DNA of 64,000 nucleotides from Chitinophagaceae bacterium (GTDB taxonomy: Bacteria; Bacteroidota; Bacteroidia; Chitinophagales; Chitinophagaceae). The first letter of the stretch is position 1. Each line of letters starts with the position of its first letter. A program made the position numbers and the translations under genes. The stretch covers positions 62,001-126,000 of the forward strand of contig JADKAJ010000003.1 in assembly GCA_016719165.1 (NCBI GenBank), written 5' to 3'. Positions 1 through 8,382 of this stretch are shown here, one piece after another. The notes under the pieces were generated by a model. That model saw nothing but the letters and a program-made list of their open reading frames with translations, did not search any database and was not told where the DNA came from.

Positions 1-1621
1 TTCTTTTTTGACGGTGAAAAGTAATACCAAAACGATGTACTTCGTCTCTGATCCTCCTGATGAATTTAAGGCTGGCGCTGTTATACGAAAGTTTTAATGA
101 AGCTGTATCCCCGGTGAAGAATATTTCTTCTTCATTTTTCGCCAGCCCTACCAATGTAGTCCTTCCATTTAAGTTCAGTTCAGATATCGCTTCCATAGCA
201 GCGTTTAGTTGCCCTTTACCGCCGTCGATGATCACCAGTTGAGGGAAAGGCTGGTCTTCTTCCATTAGCCTCTTATACCGCCTGAAAACGGCTTCTTTCA
301 TGGTGGCAAAATCATTGATCCCTTCGACAGTTTTTACATTAAACCGCCTGTAATCCTTTTTACTGGGTTCGCCATTCCTGAAGCATACCATTGCTGAAAC
401 AGGGTAGCTCCCCTGAAAGTTGGAATTGTCGAAGCATTCAATATGAATGGGCAGTTCCCGGAGTTGAAGGTCCTTCTGTAATTGATCAAGTAGTGTAAAT
501 TTATCAGCTTTTTTAATATCAAGTTTTAATCTGTCATTTTTATTCAACTCCTCAATAAAATGACTGACATTTTTCTCAGATAATTCTAACAGTTTCTTTT
601 TGTCTCCACTTTTGGGAACAGTTACCGTTATTTCATTCTGCGGATAATCAATATTGAAAGGAACTACAATCTCTGCAGCATCGCTGTTGAATGTGGTTCT
701 TAGCCAGGCCACAGAGAAACTGAGTATTTCTTCAAGACTCTCATCCAGGTGGGTTTCTATCCTGCTGGTTTGTGTTTGTATAATCGATCCGTTTCTTACC
801 ATCAGGTAGTTTACAAAAGCCGTATCCTTCTCTTTTAGTAAAGAAAAGATATCCAAATTTCCGGCTTTTGCATTCGCTACCACTGACCGTGATTGATAGT
901 TTTCAAGGAAATCTATTTTCTTTCTTGCCAGTTCTGCTTTTTCATAGGCAAGTGCGGCAGCCTGGGCTTTCATTTCTTCTTTAAAATGACGAATTACCGG
1001 TGTTAAGTTGCCCTTCAGAAGATTTTTGAGCTGATCAAGGTCTTCTTTATAATCTTTAGTTGATTGCAAGCCCTCACAGGGGCCTTTACAGTTGCCAAGA
1101 TGATATTCCAGGCAAACTTTAAACTTGCCTTTCTGAATATTATTATCAGTAAGGTTCAGGGAGCAATTTCTCAGCTGAATCGTTTGCTTTATAAATTCAA
1201 GTAACTCTCTTACTTTTTTTACTGAAGTAAAGGGACCAAGGTACTCTGATCCATCATTTGCTTTATTCCGTGTAAGAAATACTCTTGGAAAAGGTTCATT
1301 CTTTATGACAATAAAAGGATAAGTTTTGTCATCCTTCAGATTAATATTGAACCGCGGCTGGAACTGTTTAATGAGTGAATTTTCGAGCAAGAAAGCGTCT
1401 TGTTCTGAGCCGACAATTGTAAACTCGATCCGTGCAATTCGCTTAACAAGTTCATGCGTTTTATAACTGGTAAATGTTTTGGTGAAATAGGAACTTATCC
1501 TTTTCCGAAGATGTTTAGCCTTGCCAACATAAAGTAATTCGTTATGGCTGTCAAAGTATTTGTAAATCCCCGGTTGTGCGGGAATAGTATTAGCTATATG
1601 TTGAAATTGAGCACCTGTCAT
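1..1621 (-). CDS. uvrC: UvrABC excinuclease subunit C, 3' end cut by window edge
   Basis: UvrC makes the two incisions flanking DNA lesions in nucleotide excision repair. The reading frame starts at 1621 and runs off the window at base 1, so about 540 residues are visible. The N-terminal GIY-YIG nuclease domain is clear (PGIYKY near residues 17-22, YVGKAKHLRKRI near 31-42). A cysteine-bearing segment (CLEYHLGNCKGPC), the UVR helical region and the start of the second, RNase H-like nuclease domain (IECFDNSNFQGS and LVIIDGGKGQLNAA) follow. The C-terminal HhH region lies outside. The start ATG overlaps the TGA of the upstream lipoprotein gene by four bases (ATGA), so the two are probably co-translated. 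Confidence 0.95.
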   Translation of the reverse strand, partial: MTGAQFQHIANTIPAQPGIYKYFDSHNELLYVGKAKHLRKRISSYFTKTFTSYKTHELVKRIARIEFTIVGSEQDAFLLENSLIKQFQPRFNINLKDDKTYPFIVIKNEPFPRVFLTRNKANDGSEYLGPFTSVKKVRELLEFIKQTIQLRNCSLNLTDNNIQKGKFKVCLEYHLGNCKGPCEGLQSTKDYKEDLDQLKNLLKGNLTPVIRHFKEEMKAQAAALAYEKAELARKKIDFLENYQSRSVVANAKAGNLDIFSLLKEKDTAFVNYLMVRNGSIIQTQTSRIETHLDESLEEILSFSVAWLRTTFNSDAAEIVVPFNIDYPQNEITVTVPKSGDKKKLLELSEKNVSHFIEELNKNDRLKLDIKKADKFTLLDQLQKDLQLRELPIHIECFDNSNFQGSYPVSAMVCFRNGEPSKKDYRRFNVKTVEGINDFATMKEAVFRRYKRLMEEDQPFPQLVIIDGGKGQLNAAMEAISELNLNGRTTLVGLAKNEEEIFFTGDTASLKLSYNSASLKFIRRIRDEVHRFGITFHRQKR

Positions 1622-2202
1622 TGGTCATCATTCTCATTCCAGGTTACTTTGGTAGTTGTAATAACTTCCGGTTCTCCGGGTTTTTGGGTTGTTGTCACCA
1701 CCTGAAAGCTTTTATCCATTTGCCAGAGCATTTCCTTTTGTAAATAGCCTTCCCGGTTATTGATGACCCTGCTTATTAAAATTGTATTTACTTTATCACC
1801 TGTGGCTATGTTAGGGGTTACAAAGAGTTCCTGTTTCTGAATTTCTTCTTTTTCAGGGTTTAAAGGGAGGTAACTGATAATAACCCGATTGAGTAATTCA
1901 TCAAAACGGGTTTCCTCCTTATACCGGTTGGCAATTTTTTTTACAGATAAATCGGGAATTTCGAGAAAATCCTTAGCTACGGTGCGAAATTCTTCCCTCC
2001 TGATATAAAATGTATCTATATGCAAACTGTCAGAAAATACAAATTTTGTAATAGCGTAAAGGGATGTATCAACATGGGCAACCTGTTGTTCAATCAACGA
2101 TAGCACAGAGATAAAGTTTTTTTCCTCGACTTGTTCCTTATTGTCTTTGCAGGCGATGCTTATAATGGCTGGAGCAAGAATTAATAACAGAACTCTTTTC
2201 AT
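1618..2202 (-). CDS. Predicted lipoprotein upstream of uvrC
   Basis: A 194-residue protein with a lipoprotein signal peptide: basic start MKR, hydrophobic stretch, lipobox ISIAC with Cys at about residue 18. The rest is hydrophilic and matches no family I recognise. It ends in a four-base overlap with uvrC. The strong hairpin upstream separates it from the sigma-factor locus, so it probably has its own promoter in 2203-2246. Function unknown; membrane-anchored periplasmic or outer-membrane location is inferred from the lipobox. Confidence 0.75.
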   Translation of the reverse strand: MKRVLLLILAPAIISIACKDNKEQVEEKNFISVLSLIEQQVAHVDTSLYAITKFVFSDSLHIDTFYIRREEFRTVAKDFLEIPDLSVKKIANRYKEETRFDELLNRVIISYLPLNPEKEEIQKQELFVTPNIATGDKVNTILISRVINNREGYLQKEMLWQMDKSFQVVTTTQKPGEPEVITTTKVTWNENDDQ

Positions 2203-2246
2203 AGCCTAAAATTAATGTAAACACAGTTATAGGGAACAACTGAAAA

Positions 2247-2284
2247 TAAAAATCCCGTCTGCGGAGGTGAGACGGGATTTTTTT
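2247..2284 (-). terminator. Rho-independent terminator hairpin
   Basis: A perfect 10-bp stem (AATCCCGTCT at 2251-2260 with AGACGGGATT at 2270-2279) closes a 9-base loop. It is flanked by A-rich sequence on the left and a T-run on the right. It sits 25 bp past the stop of the minus-strand gene ending at 2309 and could work in both directions. Confidence 0.85.
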
Positions 2285-2308
2285 GCAAAGCAGCAGTTAG
2301 TGTAAGTT

Positions 2309-3745
2309 CTACTTGTTGAGCTGTATGCCCATTTTTAAACCAAAATCAAAAAGATGCTCCTCTACGGGATATTTTTTCTTGAAACTCGACATTGTCTGAT
2401 AACGTACCTGCGGACCAACTCTCCAATTCGTATTGCCGATAGAGAAACCTGCAAAAGTTTCAAAACCGGTATTAATATTCCATTTACGGGTCAGCGATGG
2501 TACTTCTGCATAGTTTTTATAGTCTGTTGAAATAACATATGCAGTATTGCTCAAAACATAAGTTGGTTGAACAGTGCCGCTGATACCCCAATAGGTTTTT
2601 TTATTGCCAGTCAGCTTAAGTTCGACACCAACAGGTGCAGAAACGGAGAAATAATAATTCCTGAGCCAGTTTGCTGTTCTGCTTCCTCCCGCACTTCTGT
2701 AGTTTGTTATAGCGGAGACAGTATTAGTGCCGCCACTGGCAGTACTGAGTGCAATAGTAGCCACTTCACTGGGATAATTGTAAGCTCTTATGTCATATTT
2801 ACTGACATTAAACTGCAATCCTCCTATGAGGGTAATTTTTTTGGAGAGAGGATAACCTGCTGTAAAGCCTAACTGAAATCCTAAATCGGGTTTATGGGTT
2901 ACAATGCTATTCAGATCAGGAGAATAGACAACTGAAGTAGCTGTGAGGTTTGAACGGGCAGCATTTATAAATTGTTTGTTTTCTTTTAACTCACGATAGC
3001 TGATCGTTGGGGTAACGTATAACTGCCATGACAGCTTTTTACGTTTTCTGACATTTTTGAAGGAGTTTATTACACTTTCAATAGTTAAAGGATATATGTC
3101 TTTTTCAATACTTTCATTCTTATTTTTCTCTGTTAATGTTTTTTCTGCTGAAACATTAGATGGGATACTTATGTCTACATTGATATTATTTTTATAAATC
3201 GCATCATTCTTTGGATTATTTGTTTTTACAACTTCTTCTTTATTGAATGAAGCAGTTGGTCTGGATATTGGGGCAGGGGAAAAAGCAATAGCTTGGGTTT
3301 GACTAACAGGTGTCCCGGGAACTGTTACCACTGCATTCGATCTATGCAATCCTGCCACATCAATTGTGTTTTTTTCTACTACCTGGTTTGCCAGGAAGAG
3401 ATTTTTTTGGTGATTATCAGGAGATGCTATTAATACTTCGCTATTTGTAGTTTTAACTTTTAAAGGGGTAATGACAACGGGTTGTTCTTTTTGCACAGTT
3501 TTAGCAGTAACAGGCTTATTGATAGTTACCTGATTTTTTCTGGCTGAAGGGCCGGTTAACATGACCCAGGTGACTGCTCCTGTTGTAAGTAATAATAATG
3601 CCAGGGCAATGCCATACCACCGCCTGCGTGTATGCAAAGTTCCGTGAATGCCTTTCCATACATTTTCAGATGGAAACATCCGGTACTGGTCAGCATTTTG
3701 CTTCAGGAACCGCTCAAAATCTCTATTATTAAAATTACTCTCCAT
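2309..3745 (-). CDS. Membrane anti-sigma-like protein with C-terminal beta-barrel domain
   Basis: A 478-residue protein in three parts. A short soluble N-terminus (1-42) is followed by one transmembrane helix (about 44-63, GIALALLLLTTGAVTWVML). A long low-complexity periplasmic linker comes next, rich in N, K, T and V. The last roughly 230 residues have alternating hydrophobic/aromatic strands typical of the outer-membrane beta-barrel family PF13568. The gene follows the ECF sigma factor by 31 bp, and this arrangement is common in Bacteroidota. I infer that the N-terminus holds the sigma factor while the C-terminal part senses the envelope. A barrel-like domain tethered to an inner-membrane helix is odd, and the barrel may be only barrel-like. 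Confidence 0.7.
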   Translation of the reverse strand: MESNFNNRDFERFLKQNADQYRMFPSENVWKGIHGTLHTRRRWYGIALALLLLTTGAVTWVMLTGPSARKNQVTINKPVTAKTVQKEQPVVITPLKVKTTNSEVLIASPDNHQKNLFLANQVVEKNTIDVAGLHRSNAVVTVPGTPVSQTQAIAFSPAPISRPTASFNKEEVVKTNNPKNDAIYKNNINVDISIPSNVSAEKTLTEKNKNESIEKDIYPLTIESVINSFKNVRKRKKLSWQLYVTPTISYRELKENKQFINAARSNLTATSVVYSPDLNSIVTHKPDLGFQLGFTAGYPLSKKITLIGGLQFNVSKYDIRAYNYPSEVATIALSTASGGTNTVSAITNYRSAGGSRTANWLRNYYFSVSAPVGVELKLTGNKKTYWGISGTVQPTYVLSNTAYVISTDYKNYAEVPSLTRKWNINTGFETFAGFSIGNTNWRVGPQVRYQTMSSFKKKYPVEEHLFDFGLKMGIQLNK

Positions 3746-3776
3746 AACCAGTCAGCAATTAAGGGTACTGTTATAT

Positions 3777-4358
3777 TTATCTCTGGCTAACGGCAGCAAG
3801 CCAATCTGTTTCTTGTTTTGGTTTTTGTAATATCCTCTTACGAATTAAAATATCTTCCAGCATTGCTTTTGCCCTTGTATATTGACTTCTGCTGGTACTC
3901 TCTTCTATGTCCAGCATATTGGCAATTTCCCTGTGACTGTAACCTTCTACAGCATAAAGATTTAATACAGTTCTGTAGCCAATCGGCAAAAGTCTTATGC
4001 ATTCCACCACTTGTTTGGCCTGTATGATAGCAGGCACACTTTCCTCTCTTATCTGTAACCCTGTGGCATGAATTATATCAACACTTTCATTGAACTTTTT
4101 ATTCTTTTTGAGAATATTGATGCAGGTATGAACAATAATTCGTCGTATCCATCCTTCAAATGCTCCTCGGTTCTCGAAGGTGTGAATCTGTAGAAAAACC
4201 TTGATAAACCCTTCCTGCAACATATCCTCGGCATCTTCACGATTGTGAGCAAAACGATAACAAACAGCCAGCATTTTAGGACTGTACCGATTGTACAACT
4301 CCCTTTGGGCTGTGGCATCATTTCTCAAACAACCTTGTAAAATGGCTTCCTCGGTCAT
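3777..4358 (-). CDS. ECF-type RNA polymerase sigma factor
   Basis: A 193-residue sigma-70 family protein with only regions 2 and 4, as in extracytoplasmic-function sigma factors. Region 2 covers about 20-90 (LYNRYSPKMLAVCYRF, then EDAEDMLQEGFIKVF and GWIRRIIVHTCINILKK). Region 4 covers about 120-175, with the helix-turn-helix YSHREIANMLDIEESTSRSQ. The downstream gene encodes a membrane protein with a short cytoplasmic N-terminus, the probable anti-sigma factor. The pair would switch on an envelope-response regulon; the target genes cannot be read from this window. Confidence 0.93.
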   Translation of the reverse strand: MTEEAILQGCLRNDATAQRELYNRYSPKMLAVCYRFAHNREDAEDMLQEGFIKVFLQIHTFENRGAFEGWIRRIIVHTCINILKKNKKFNESVDIIHATGLQIREESVPAIIQAKQVVECIRLLPIGYRTVLNLYAVEGYSHREIANMLDIEESTSRSQYTRAKAMLEDILIRKRILQKPKQETDWLAAVSQR

Positions 4359-4479
4359 AACTACCCTTTGGTTGCCTGTAAATTAGACATTTTTTCTGTA
4401 CGATTGCTGCACCAAAATGTAAAATTTTAGACAGGTTAATAGAATTTTAATCATTTATAGGGTGATTCTACGTATTTAT

Positions 4480-5052
4480 TTATATGTCAGTTTTTTGTTT
4501 ACGGCTTTTTCTCAACCTTTTGGGTCCATACCAAAGCCATAAACCAGATAAAATAAGGAGTAAAAGACTAAGCCCCATACTGACAGTGTAGCTGACTTTT
4601 ACCTGATCGCCACCGGTCCCCAATAACTTATCCAGTATTGATCCGTCATGCAGATTTTCAATAAAATCACTTCTCCTTTTTTCTATTGAAAGTAGTCTTC
4701 CGGTGCTGCCATCCAACTGTAAGCCGTTAAAGTGGTCCTTAAAAATGAACTTTGCAATCCCTTTTTCTGGTCTGATATCAATCCTGTCAATTTCTGAGTT
4801 TAGACTTACAGATACAGAATCCTGCAGGTATTTGATTGCAATTTTCTGCAGACTATCGATTGGTAGCCAGGTGGAAAGATCTGCGGAAATTCCTTTTTGA
4901 GTCGGAGCTAATAAGCCGGTTTGTTTTTTGATTCCCAGTAAAAGACCTGTTATAGCAATAAGGGAAAAGAATATAAATAAAAAAATAGCAATCTTCCGGT
5001 GTAACCAGCGGAACCTGCGAATCCATTTAGCTTGTTGTTTGGTACTGCTCAT
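4480..5052 (-). CDS. PepSY-associated transmembrane protein
   Basis: A 190-residue membrane protein. RRFRWLHRKIAIFLF opens the first helix (about 18-41), a periplasmic PepSY-like domain follows, and a second helix ends the protein (about 153-176, GLSLLLLILSGLWLWYG). The layout is that of the short PepSY_TM proteins, often found beside TonB-dependent iron or haem receptors and linked to ferric reduction or substrate release. It lies 46 bp downstream of such a receptor on the same strand, so an operon is likely. Exact activity unknown. Confidence 0.75.
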   Translation of the reverse strand: MSSTKQQAKWIRRFRWLHRKIAIFLFIFFSLIAITGLLLGIKKQTGLLAPTQKGISADLSTWLPIDSLQKIAIKYLQDSVSVSLNSEIDRIDIRPEKGIAKFIFKDHFNGLQLDGSTGRLLSIEKRRSDFIENLHDGSILDKLLGTGGDQVKVSYTVSMGLSLLLLILSGLWLWYGPKRLRKSRKQKTDI

Positions 5053-5098
5053 AATTAAAAAAATTAGGGGCTTGCTTTTTATACAAACCCTTCTTTGG

Positions 5099-7306
5099 TT
5101 AAAGTGAAACTCTCAGGGAAATAATAAAATTGGAACCAGCAGCCACTATACCGGACGAATAAGGGCGATAACGTTGGTTGGTTATGTTTTCCCAACCAGT
5201 TGTAACCAGTAGATTCTTTGATAACTGGTAAGTGGCTTTCAGATTTACTGTATGCCATCCTGGCGAATAAGGTTTACCATCTGCATCTTTTGCGTAAATA
5301 TCTGTTTTAACCTGCTCAGAAGGTGCCAGCTTTACATTTTCTATTTCACTATTATACTGTGCAGATGCTTCCACAAATATTTTTTTTAATCTGTAGCGTA
5401 TTGATGTACTGCCATAAAACGGTGGAGCATGCCGAAGCGGCACCTGCTCATCATTTATATCGTCTGTTTCTTTTCCACTAATCCAGTTCGCATGAGTTTG
5501 CAACGATACCGATTTTGTAAAATAAAATTCTGCACTTGCCTGAAAACCTGAAACGGTTGCTTTTGCCACATTTTGCAATGCTTCTACCTGACTTAAAATC
5601 CCGTTAAACAAAATACTATCTGAGCCATTAAATGTGGTTGGACGTCGAACAATAGCATTTTTTAAAATAGTATAAAACCCATTTAACTCAATGCGAAATT
5701 TATTAGGAATAGTTTTAATAATGCCCATTTCAAAATTCCATGCATATTCAGGTGTTAGATCAGGATTTGGAACGCTAATGTTCCCCGGTACACTTTCAAA
5801 GAGTTTTCCAATATCATCTACATTGGGCATTCTGTAGCCAGTGGATATATTTCCATTCAATTGCCAGCCCTCTGCCGGACGGAATACAAGTCCAGCATTA
5901 CCAGTCAGAGCCCCGTCTCTCAGTTTTGCATTCTTATACGGAAACTTGATAAATGTAGTATCGAAAGTGGCATCTAATGTATTATAACTGTATCGCAAAC
6001 CTGTCGTCAAAGTTACCTTTGTATGCAGATTTATTTTATAACTGCCATAGATGCCAGTAGTACTCCAGGTGCTGCCATCAGGATAACGGCTTACCATTGG
6101 TGTTACAACATTAGTACTGATATTGGTTCTTTCTCCAAACGAACCGACTTTGTTGTGCACATATTCAAGTCCATAAAATAACTGTCCTTTTCCTGTATTT
6201 TTAGTTGCATCCCAGTTGGCACTGATGGCATCAACCGATTCAACCTGCCTGTTACGATTGATATTTGCTTTTGAGCGGTCAATACGACTTTCTTTATAAT
6301 CCTGGTAGGCCACTGTTAACCGGGCATCTTCATAGATGCTTGTTTTTTTAGAATGTAAAATCTGCAGGGTGTGCATATTCCATAGCATAGGACCATAATA
6401 CCATTCTGCAAAACGCAGCGCTCCGTTCCTGTATTGAATCAAACGATCATACCTTGGGGCAACGCCTGTTTTTGCATGAGTAAAACTGTATAGTAAATCC
6501 CAATGCTCATTTGGCCTGAACCGTATTTTTTGTAAAAAATTCAATTGATCATAACCGCTGAACCGTTGAATGCGGGGGTCGCCGTTTTTTACAATACTGT
6601 CTTTGTTATTAATCCTTTCGACGTACTCTGGTCGCAGATAGCTGTCCTGTCCACCATTCTTTCCCATTTTTAAATCGTCAAACTTGCTGTAAGAAAGAGA
6701 TGACAACAATGACCATTTTTTCCAACCCAGATTAATATCTGCATGAAGAGTATTTTCTTTATTAGCTGTTGAATACCTGCCCAGTACACTACCTTTCACC
6801 ACTATCTTTTTATCTTTTGAAAACCGGGCATCCAGGGTATGAAAATCCATCACACCACCAATGGCGTCGCTGCCATAAATGAGAGAGCCAGGGCCAAATA
6901 TTACTTCGGCTGTTTCAGTACTCAATGCATCAATACTTATTACATTTTGAAGGTTGCCGCTCCGGTAAATAGCATTATTCATTCGAACACCATCAATTAC
7001 AAGCAGCACCCTGTTAGTTGCAAACCCACGAATCATCGGACTGCCACCACCCAACTGACTTTTTTGAATGAACACTGTACCAGTCTGTCCTAATAAATCA
7101 GCCGCCGTTTGGGGATTATTTTTTAAGATGTCATATCTATTGACTTTTACAATTTTGTTGGGTACTTCATTAAGTTTTTGTTCCCATTTGTTTACAGACA
7201 CGATGACTTCTCCCAGTGTTTTTTCAGTTGTTGTATCTTCCTGTGTATAGCCATTCACAGCCATGCAAAATGAGCATAACAGAATAAGCACATACTTATT
7301 ACTCAT
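5099..7306 (-). CDS. TonB-dependent outer-membrane receptor
   Basis: A 735-residue receptor. From the chosen ATG at 7306 there is a signal peptide (MSNKYVLILLCSFCMAVNGYTQ), then a plug domain (LGEVIVSVNKWEQKLNEVPNKI, IRGFATNRVLLVIDGVRMNN, FGPGSLIYGSDAIGG), then a long 22-strand-type barrel ending in a C-terminal aromatic/hydrophobic strand (FIISLRVSL). The frame stays open upstream to 7522, but that would overlap the next gene and bury the signal peptide, so I reject it. Plug wording resembles haem/siderophore receptors of the HemR/BtuB-like group. The neighbouring PepSY and CxxCH proteins support iron or haem uptake, though the substrate is inferred. Confidence 0.88.
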   Translation of the reverse strand: MSNKYVLILLCSFCMAVNGYTQEDTTTEKTLGEVIVSVNKWEQKLNEVPNKIVKVNRYDILKNNPQTAADLLGQTGTVFIQKSQLGGGSPMIRGFATNRVLLVIDGVRMNNAIYRSGNLQNVISIDALSTETAEVIFGPGSLIYGSDAIGGVMDFHTLDARFSKDKKIVVKGSVLGRYSTANKENTLHADINLGWKKWSLLSSLSYSKFDDLKMGKNGGQDSYLRPEYVERINNKDSIVKNGDPRIQRFSGYDQLNFLQKIRFRPNEHWDLLYSFTHAKTGVAPRYDRLIQYRNGALRFAEWYYGPMLWNMHTLQILHSKKTSIYEDARLTVAYQDYKESRIDRSKANINRNRQVESVDAISANWDATKNTGKGQLFYGLEYVHNKVGSFGERTNISTNVVTPMVSRYPDGSTWSTTGIYGSYKINLHTKVTLTTGLRYSYNTLDATFDTTFIKFPYKNAKLRDGALTGNAGLVFRPAEGWQLNGNISTGYRMPNVDDIGKLFESVPGNISVPNPDLTPEYAWNFEMGIIKTIPNKFRIELNGFYTILKNAIVRRPTTFNGSDSILFNGILSQVEALQNVAKATVSGFQASAEFYFTKSVSLQTHANWISGKETDDINDEQVPLRHAPPFYGSTSIRYRLKKIFVEASAQYNSEIENVKLAPSEQVKTDIYAKDADGKPYSPGWHTVNLKATYQLSKNLLVTTGWENITNQRYRPYSSGIVAAGSNFIISLRVSL

Positions 7307-7352
7307 AAATTGTATTTTTTTTATGACTTGGTTTGGTCTGAATATTTGAATA

Positions 7353-7847
7353 TCAAACCTTCGGTGGCGGGGTGAGTATTTCCCTGAATTGGTATATTGG
7401 ATTGGGGTGTATAATCTGATTGTAAGAATTATATTGAAAATCGAGGTCAACAATATCTGTATCCTGGTTACAAAAAACCGGTAAGCATTTGAAAAGTTGT
7501 GCAAGTAGTTTGGTTTGATCATTATTTTCTCCGGCTGCAGTTCTTTCTTTTTCTACCAGCATGGTTTCTTCTTCATCATATAATCCGGTAAAAGTGTAAA
7601 TGCCAGTATCCAGCTTTTTGGTATGAATATCAAACATGCTGTTATTTACCCATATTTCATGTTTATCCATCCAGATAACTTCTGCTTCGGACAAAACTAT
7701 TGTTTGAAGCTGCTGTTGACCAATTTTTTCCTTCATCCTGTGACGGATATCATGTTTCTTGAGAGTGATTAAGAGGATAAACAGCAAAGGAACAAGCCCA
7801 AGCAGGGTAAAAAAAATGCCGCTTATTTGTTTAGCTTTGGTTCTCAC
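7353..7847 (-). CDS. Hypothetical single-pass membrane protein
   Basis: A 164-residue protein with one N-terminal transmembrane segment (about 9-28, ISGIFFTLLGLVPLLFILLI) and a hydrophilic remainder containing two cysteines (KCLPVFCNQD). It ends in a proline-rich tail (ILTPPPKV). I recognise no family. It lies 46 bp upstream of the TonB receptor on the same strand and is probably co-expressed with it, so a role as a small accessory of the uptake system is possible but unproven. Confidence 0.6.
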   Translation of the reverse strand: MRTKAKQISGIFFTLLGLVPLLFILLITLKKHDIRHRMKEKIGQQQLQTIVLSEAEVIWMDKHEIWVNNSMFDIHTKKLDTGIYTFTGLYDEEETMLVEKERTAAGENNDQTKLLAQLFKCLPVFCNQDTDIVDLDFQYNSYNQIIHPNPIYQFREILTPPPKV

Positions 7848-7874
7848 AAGAGATCAGTAATACTAAAGATAGAA

Positions 7875-8360
7875 CTATTTCTTCCTGATAAGGCTGTCTA
7901 TAGGGAATTTTGCCTTCATCGTATCCATAACAGACTCTGCCCAACCGGTGATCTTTATTTTTTCTTCCTTAGTGAGTTTTGCGTCTTTATGTGTCCAGGT
8001 GTAGGAATTTAATGGCATTTCTCCTTCTTTTACCATTTCAATAGTCTCTTCCATTTTGTGATATTGATAACGAAGACTGCGGTTTGTATATTCGTCAAAA
8101 TTCAACTCTTTTTTCCCATCTTTTATGTGTTTTTCCAGCCACCAGTGAATAGGTTGAAAGTTCGCATACCAGGGGTAGTTGCTATTGTTGCTGTGACAGT
8201 CATTACAGGCTTTATCTAATATTTTTTTCACGTCAAGAGGTACAATAAAAGTATTACCAATATAATTAGGCTGTGGTCCCTCTGCTTTATTTTTTTTTGG
8301 ATGTATAAATTGTATTATTACCAGGGCTGCTAATAATACCAGCATAATTTTTTTAAACAT
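7875..8360 (-). CDS. Haem-binding domain protein (CxxCH)
   Basis: A 161-residue exported or membrane-anchored protein. An N-terminal hydrophobic segment (MFKKIMLVLLAALVIIQF) is followed by one cytochrome-type motif CNDCHSNN near residue 50, then WYANFQPIHWWL. This is the pattern of the small Bacteroidota haem-binding domain family (PF14376). The ATG at 8360 is chosen because it has a good Shine-Dalgarno (AAGGAGAAGT) right before it. An upstream in-frame start at 8390 would overlap the end of gpmI. It lies near the TonB receptor and PepSY genes. Confidence 0.8.
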   Translation of the reverse strand: MFKKIMLVLLAALVIIQFIHPKKNKAEGPQPNYIGNTFIVPLDVKKILDKACNDCHSNNSNYPWYANFQPIHWWLEKHIKDGKKELNFDEYTNRSLRYQYHKMEETIEMVKEGEMPLNSYTWTHKDAKLTKEEKIKITGWAESVMDTMKAKFPIDSLIRKK

Positions 8361-8382
8361 ACTTCTCCTTTTAGGGTTAAAA

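Noticed and set aside
7307..7522. Longer start for the TonB receptor
   Set aside because: It would overlap the upstream gene and place 72 residues before a standard signal peptide.
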